From JADCRZ01 sp965200945 (lineage in GTDB: Bacteria; Bacteroidota; Bacteroidia; Chitinophagales; Chitinophagaceae), in NCBI GenBank assembly GCA_965200945.1, contig OZ241749.1, positions 2,418,001 through 2,482,000 of the forward strand: a stretch of DNA of 64,000 nucleotides, in the 5' to 3' direction. The translations under genes were made by a program, and so were the position numbers. Below are positions 60,826-64,000 of this stretch, in pieces. Each line of letters starts with the position of its first letter. The stretch's first letter is position 1. Under the pieces are notes generated by a model that did no database searches, was not told the origin of the DNA, and worked only from the letters and a program-made list of their open reading frames with translations.

Positions 60826-61782
60826 ATGGCTGAAACTATAAAATGGGTTTGTACGGAAGATCCTTCCCACGTTTTCGATGAAGACACGGAAGATCATTTT
60901 TGTCCACTAGACCCTCCCTTTCATGGCTTTTTGATGGAAACAAAGATGACCGTTCCGGACGGGGCAACGGTCCCCGGGCAAGTGGCAACGACACCGCCCC
61001 CTCCTCCGCCGGCCTGGCCCGAAGTAGGGCTTTGCGTGATCCTGATGGATGCCTCTTCTTCCATGACGGAGCCTGCGTTCGCGGGCAGTCCGCTCACGCG
61101 CATGCGCCTGATGGCCACCAACGCCGCCAGCGGCATCTTCGACCTCGAACGGATGCAGAACAACCCGAACGCCTTCGTGGCTGCTTTCAAGTTCGATGAC
61201 CGCGTACAGCTGATGTTCGTAGACACCATCTCCAACCTGCTGTCCAAACACGACCGCGACGTGCGCAAGTTCGCCAACTACCTGCACGAAGAGCTGAAAG
61301 TGATGCAGCAGGGAACCGATATCAACAAAGCCCTGCACGAAGCCTACAATTTTGTCGACAACTTTTTAAAGCGGCAGGTACCCGGCATGCAGATGAAAAA
61401 TTATTTGCCGATGAAACAGCGCATCCTCAAACACGATTCTGTGGAAGCGATTTCCATTCCCAATATCCGCGTGCTGATGTACACCGATGGCATGCAGTAC
61501 GACAGCGATGGCAACCGGACCCTGCAGGCCAATCCTTTCCAGGCGCATCCGCTGGCCGAACTGAACCATGATATTCTCATCGGCGCCTACATCGGGCAGG
61601 AAACCGACGAAGGATGCAAGGAGCTCAAAGGACTGGTCAGCCGCTGCCCCCGCCACGACGTACCCCAGTTCTTTTTGTTTAATAGTCCGACCCAGATGAG
61701 CAACCTGAAAAGCCTGTTCCGCATGGCTTCCGGGGCTTCCGGCTTTTGCCCTAAATGCCTCGAGATCCAGCTGAGCCAGTAA
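60826..61782 (+). CDS. TerY-like von Willebrand A protein with zinc-ribbon ends
   Basis: A 318-aa cytosolic protein. The VWA domain begins at about residue 68 with the MIDAS start LMDASSSM (Asp75), and continues through QGTDINKALHEAY (MIDAS Thr) and VLMYTDGMQYD. N-terminal Cys9 and Cys26 and the C-terminal CPKC (308-311) are candidate metal ligands. This layout resembles TerY-type VWA proteins that work with a PP2C phosphatase and a kinase; both follow immediately. It is 38 bp after the tape measure gene, so it may share the eCIS transcript. Confidence 0.85.
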   Translation: MAETIKWVCTEDPSHVFDEDTEDHFCPLDPPFHGFLMETKMTVPDGATVPGQVATTPPPPPPAWPEVGLCVILMDASSSMTEPAFAGSPLTRMRLMATNAASGIFDLERMQNNPNAFVAAFKFDDRVQLMFVDTISNLLSKHDRDVRKFANYLHEELKVMQQGTDINKALHEAYNFVDNFLKRQVPGMQMKNYLPMKQRILKHDSVEAISIPNIRVLMYTDGMQYDSDGNRTLQANPFQAHPLAELNHDILIGAYIGQETDEGCKELKGLVSRCPRHDVPQFFLFNSPTQMSNLKSLFRMASGASGFCPKCLEIQLSQ

Positions 61783-61857
61783 CAGCATCAGCCGGCGCTG
61801 CATCAGACAAGCACCTCCCTGTTGGGTGCAGATTGTAAAGCGATTGTAAACCGAAAA

Positions 61858-63582
61858 ATGCCACCGATGTTCAGACCCTGCATATGCCTATTCTTTGCCT
61901 GCCTGCTGGCATTTGTACTGCCTGCGCAGAATAATCACCGCAAAGAAAAACCCGTTGAAAAGAAAACAGTGAACCCGGTGGGCAAAAAGGCGAAATCAGA
62001 CACCTGCTGCGGGTCGATCCAGCAGTTGCAGAAAGATATTTCAAAGATCAACACCACCGAACTGCGCAAAAAATACAAAGACCGGTCGGCCAGCGTCATC
62101 ATCGACACCCTCAACAAACTGATCAACCGGATCATCACCCGCGAGAGCACTTACAAGATCACGTTGCGGGATGTTCAGGTGCAGTCGCCCAAACCCAGAA
62201 CAGCCCTTCAGCCAACGGCCCGTACGGTGCGGCTGATGATCACCGATGTACGCGGCGGTGCCGGCGTTCCACTGGAAGGCACGCTGACTTTTGACGCCGG
62301 TGCTGACCCCTCCGGTTTTCTGCAGCACATCAGGGACAGCACCCGCAGCCTGGAAGCCGGCCTGCTTGCCAACAGCAACCGGATCTTTATCAAATTCAAC
62401 GAGCCCGGCGGGGGCCAGACGCCAGTGGCTGCTGCCGCCAGCGATCAAAAGGTCGTGCAACCGCAAAGCAACAGTTTCCCCAAAACCACTACCCTTGTGC
62501 TGCTGGCCATCGGAGCACTTTGTGCGCTCGGCGGCATCGCTGCCTTTGTTCAGAGCCGTACGATCCTGAAAGCTGCAGCATCCGCTCAAAGCAACCCAGT
62601 GTCCGCCACGTCACGGCAAGCGCCTGAAAGATCTTCCAACCCGGTTGGCCGGCCGGTGCCGGCAGCCACTGCCGAACCGGTAGACAGGGCAGCCGATCAT
62701 ATTCCTGCTGCGGCCGTTTACGGGCCCGCGCATTCCGCTGCAGTGATCCCGACACCGGTGCCTGTGAAGACCGGCAGACATTTCTTTGCCGAGATTATGA
62801 CCACGGCCGGCCCGCGGAAAAAACACCTGACAGAAGCCAACGCCGACCAGGACCTGGGTGAAGACGTCTGCGGCTTTGTGGCAGACGACCAGAACCTGGT
62901 GGTATACCTGTTCGACGGCACATCCGACCTGCACATCCTGAAAGACCCCGGCAACGGACAGGACTATTTCTCGAGCCGCCTGCTTGCGCAATCACTTGCC
63001 AACCAGATGCGCTTATCCTTTACCGTGAACCGGCAGGAAGTAGGCGAAGAAGTAATGCTGCAGGCCATCCAGCAGGTGAAGGAAGACTGGCTCGCGGTGA
63101 TCGGCCGGCTTGGCGAGGGAGAGAAAGCGCTGATCAGGCAGAACATCGACAGCAAAAATTTTCCCGAATGCGCTACAACCGTTCTGATCGCACAGGTGTC
63201 AGTAGATGGAAGGGCGGTCGTATACCGGTCGGGCGACTCGAAGATGTACCTGTTTGGAAATGCCGGCAACAACCACCTCCGGCTTGAACCTACGACGCTG
63301 ATGCAGAAGAACGAGTCGAGCAACGACCGCGTTTTTTTCCGGCTTGTTCTCAATGCTGCCAGGGATTTCGACATATTGTACAACCGGCCCCAATATGAAG
63401 TGGTGAGAAAAGACCAGCTGGCCGGCGCGGTGGTGTTCTCCGACGGTATCGGGATGATGACGGAACAGTCGCTGCGGCAGTTTGCGGCTGACCCTGAGAC
63501 CATCCGCAAAGAGATCATGTACCAGGCACAGGGCACCGCCGACGACAAGGCGATTTGTTTTATCGCGATCAGGGAACGGTAA
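61858..63582 (+). CDS. Membrane-anchored PP2C-family Ser/Thr phosphatase
   Basis: A 574-aa protein. Order: signal/anchor segment (about 6-22); extracytoplasmic part (about 25-205); membrane helix (about 209-231, TLVLLAIGALCALGGIAAF); Pro/Ala-rich linker; and a cytosolic PP2C domain (about 305-574). PP2C motifs: NADQDLGEDV, LFDGTSD (metal Asp), YRSGDSKMYLFG, VVFSDGIGMM and DDKAICFIAI. I chose the ATG at 61858 because it starts directly at the signal-like segment. The extracytoplasmic domain could sense the envelope. It would reverse phosphorylation by the kinase encoded next. Confidence 0.87.
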   Translation: MPPMFRPCICLFFACLLAFVLPAQNNHRKEKPVEKKTVNPVGKKAKSDTCCGSIQQLQKDISKINTTELRKKYKDRSASVIIDTLNKLINRIITRESTYKITLRDVQVQSPKPRTALQPTARTVRLMITDVRGGAGVPLEGTLTFDAGADPSGFLQHIRDSTRSLEAGLLANSNRIFIKFNEPGGGQTPVAAAASDQKVVQPQSNSFPKTTTLVLLAIGALCALGGIAAFVQSRTILKAAASAQSNPVSATSRQAPERSSNPVGRPVPAATAEPVDRAADHIPAAAVYGPAHSAAVIPTPVPVKTGRHFFAEIMTTAGPRKKHLTEANADQDLGEDVCGFVADDQNLVVYLFDGTSDLHILKDPGNGQDYFSSRLLAQSLANQMRLSFTVNRQEVGEEVMLQAIQQVKEDWLAVIGRLGEGEKALIRQNIDSKNFPECATTVLIAQVSVDGRAVVYRSGDSKMYLFGNAGNNHLRLEPTTLMQKNESSNDRVFFRLVLNAARDFDILYNRPQYEVVRKDQLAGAVVFSDGIGMMTEQSLRQFAADPETIRKEIMYQAQGTADDKAICFIAIRER

Positions 63583-63594
63583 GGCGGCACTTTT

Positions 63595-63602
63595 TATATT
63601 TG
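63595..63602 (+). promoter_or_regulatory. Candidate -7 element before the kinase gene
   Basis: TATATTTG is an exact TAnnTTTG match, 21 bp before the kinase ATG. The -33 element is not clear. If active, the kinase has its own promoter in addition to read-through. Confidence 0.4.
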
Positions 63603-63623
63603 CGATACGCTCAATCACTCTAT

Positions 63624-64000
63624 ATGAAGATTGTTATCAAGGAAAGGGATTATGAATGGGAATCCGATTATCCGGAAGGATGGTCGTTTTCTTCGGGTGA
63701 CTATTTCAAGTACCCGGTCACGATCGGCAACCACCCCTGCTTTATGAAGCGGTTTGAAAAAAAAGACCCTGCATCCATCTCGGGGTGGGACCTGCTCGTA
63801 AAGCTGGAACATAAATACGAATCGAACCTGGCCCGTGTGTACGACATCGCCAGCGTCGAAGAAAAAGGCAAACGGATCTATTATGTGGTGTATGAATACC
63901 TCAGGGGCGACACCCTCGACCACCTGATCACCCACAACATCCCGCTCGACCTGCAGAAGATGACCACCGACCTGTTCCAGGCGTTTGCCTCGCTGCGCAA
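63624..64000 (+). CDS. Ser/Thr protein kinase (partial, C-terminus outside window)
   Basis: The first 125 residues of a kinase-fold protein: YPVTIGNHPCFMKRFEKKD with a probable ATP-binding Lys42, a helix-C-like segment (LLVKLEHKYESNLARVYD), and the hinge YYVVYEYLRGDTLDHLI. The catalytic loop and activation segment lie beyond the right edge, so activity cannot be judged. The series VWA, PP2C, kinase matches the TerY-P triad. It is 41 bp after the phosphatase stop. Confidence 0.75.
   Translation, partial: MKIVIKERDYEWESDYPEGWSFSSGDYFKYPVTIGNHPCFMKRFEKKDPASISGWDLLVKLEHKYESNLARVYDIASVEEKGKRIYYVVYEYLRGDTLDHLITHNIPLDLQKMTTDLFQAFASLR

Overview
The window looks like a chromosomal segment of a Bacteroidota bacterium, probably of the Chitinophagaceae type. 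The evidence is a SusC/SusD pair, many proteins of Bacteroidota-typical families (DUF4199, DUF3078, DUF4421, GH92, LytTR regulators), promoters resembling the TAnnTTTG -7 element, and few strong Shine-Dalgarno sites. All functional statements come from reading the sequence; no database search was run.

Layout. 0-2.1 kb (minus): conserved trio of a family-2 glycosyltransferase (cut by the left edge), a DUF4199 membrane protein and a dihydroorotase homologue that lacks its metal ligands. 2.2 kb: tRNA-Pro(GGG) with a terminator. 2.5-8.0 kb (minus): SusD-like lipoprotein and SusC-like TonB-dependent transporter behind a 0.9-kb leader. 8.9-13 kb: GT39-like membrane glycosyltransferase, a small charged protein, an internally duplicated lipoprotein and a DUF3078 protein. 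13.4-19.2 kb: GH92 glycosidase, LytTR response regulator, small membrane protein and hybrid histidine kinase. 19.6-24.7 kb: outer-membrane protein, then an overlapping operon of MprF, an AcvB/VirJ-like hydrolase and a DUF4421 protein. 25-30.8 kb: alginate-lyase-family protein, two SGNH hydrolases, an MBOAT acyltransferase and a glucosaminidase-like protein, probably a polysaccharide O-acetylation/modification island.

31.4-64 kb is the most interesting part: an extracellular contractile injection system (eCIS; Afp/PVC/AlgoCIS relatives). It has the DUF4255 cap protein (Cis16), sheath, two tube proteins, a 57-aa DUF5908 protein, LysM adaptor, VgrG-like spike, PAAR tip, gp25-like wedge, two large baseplate proteins, tape measure and AAA+ ATPase. 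Between cap and ATPase lies a cargo block: a 1389-aa DUF4157 protein with a nuclease-like C-terminus and an ATGA-coupled acidic partner, a 705-aa protein with an HNH-like C-terminus, and a DUF4157 protein with a second HExxH motif. No tail-fibre gene is visible, so receptor binding is encoded elsewhere or the particle is anchored or used inside the cell.

Directly after the tape measure come a von Willebrand A protein, a membrane PP2C phosphatase and a protein kinase (cut by the right edge). This matches a TerY-P phosphorylation triad and suggests phospho-control of the injection system. The noncoding gaps carry a degenerate repeat family built around GGCGTCTCC, and copies lie on both sides of the cargo block.
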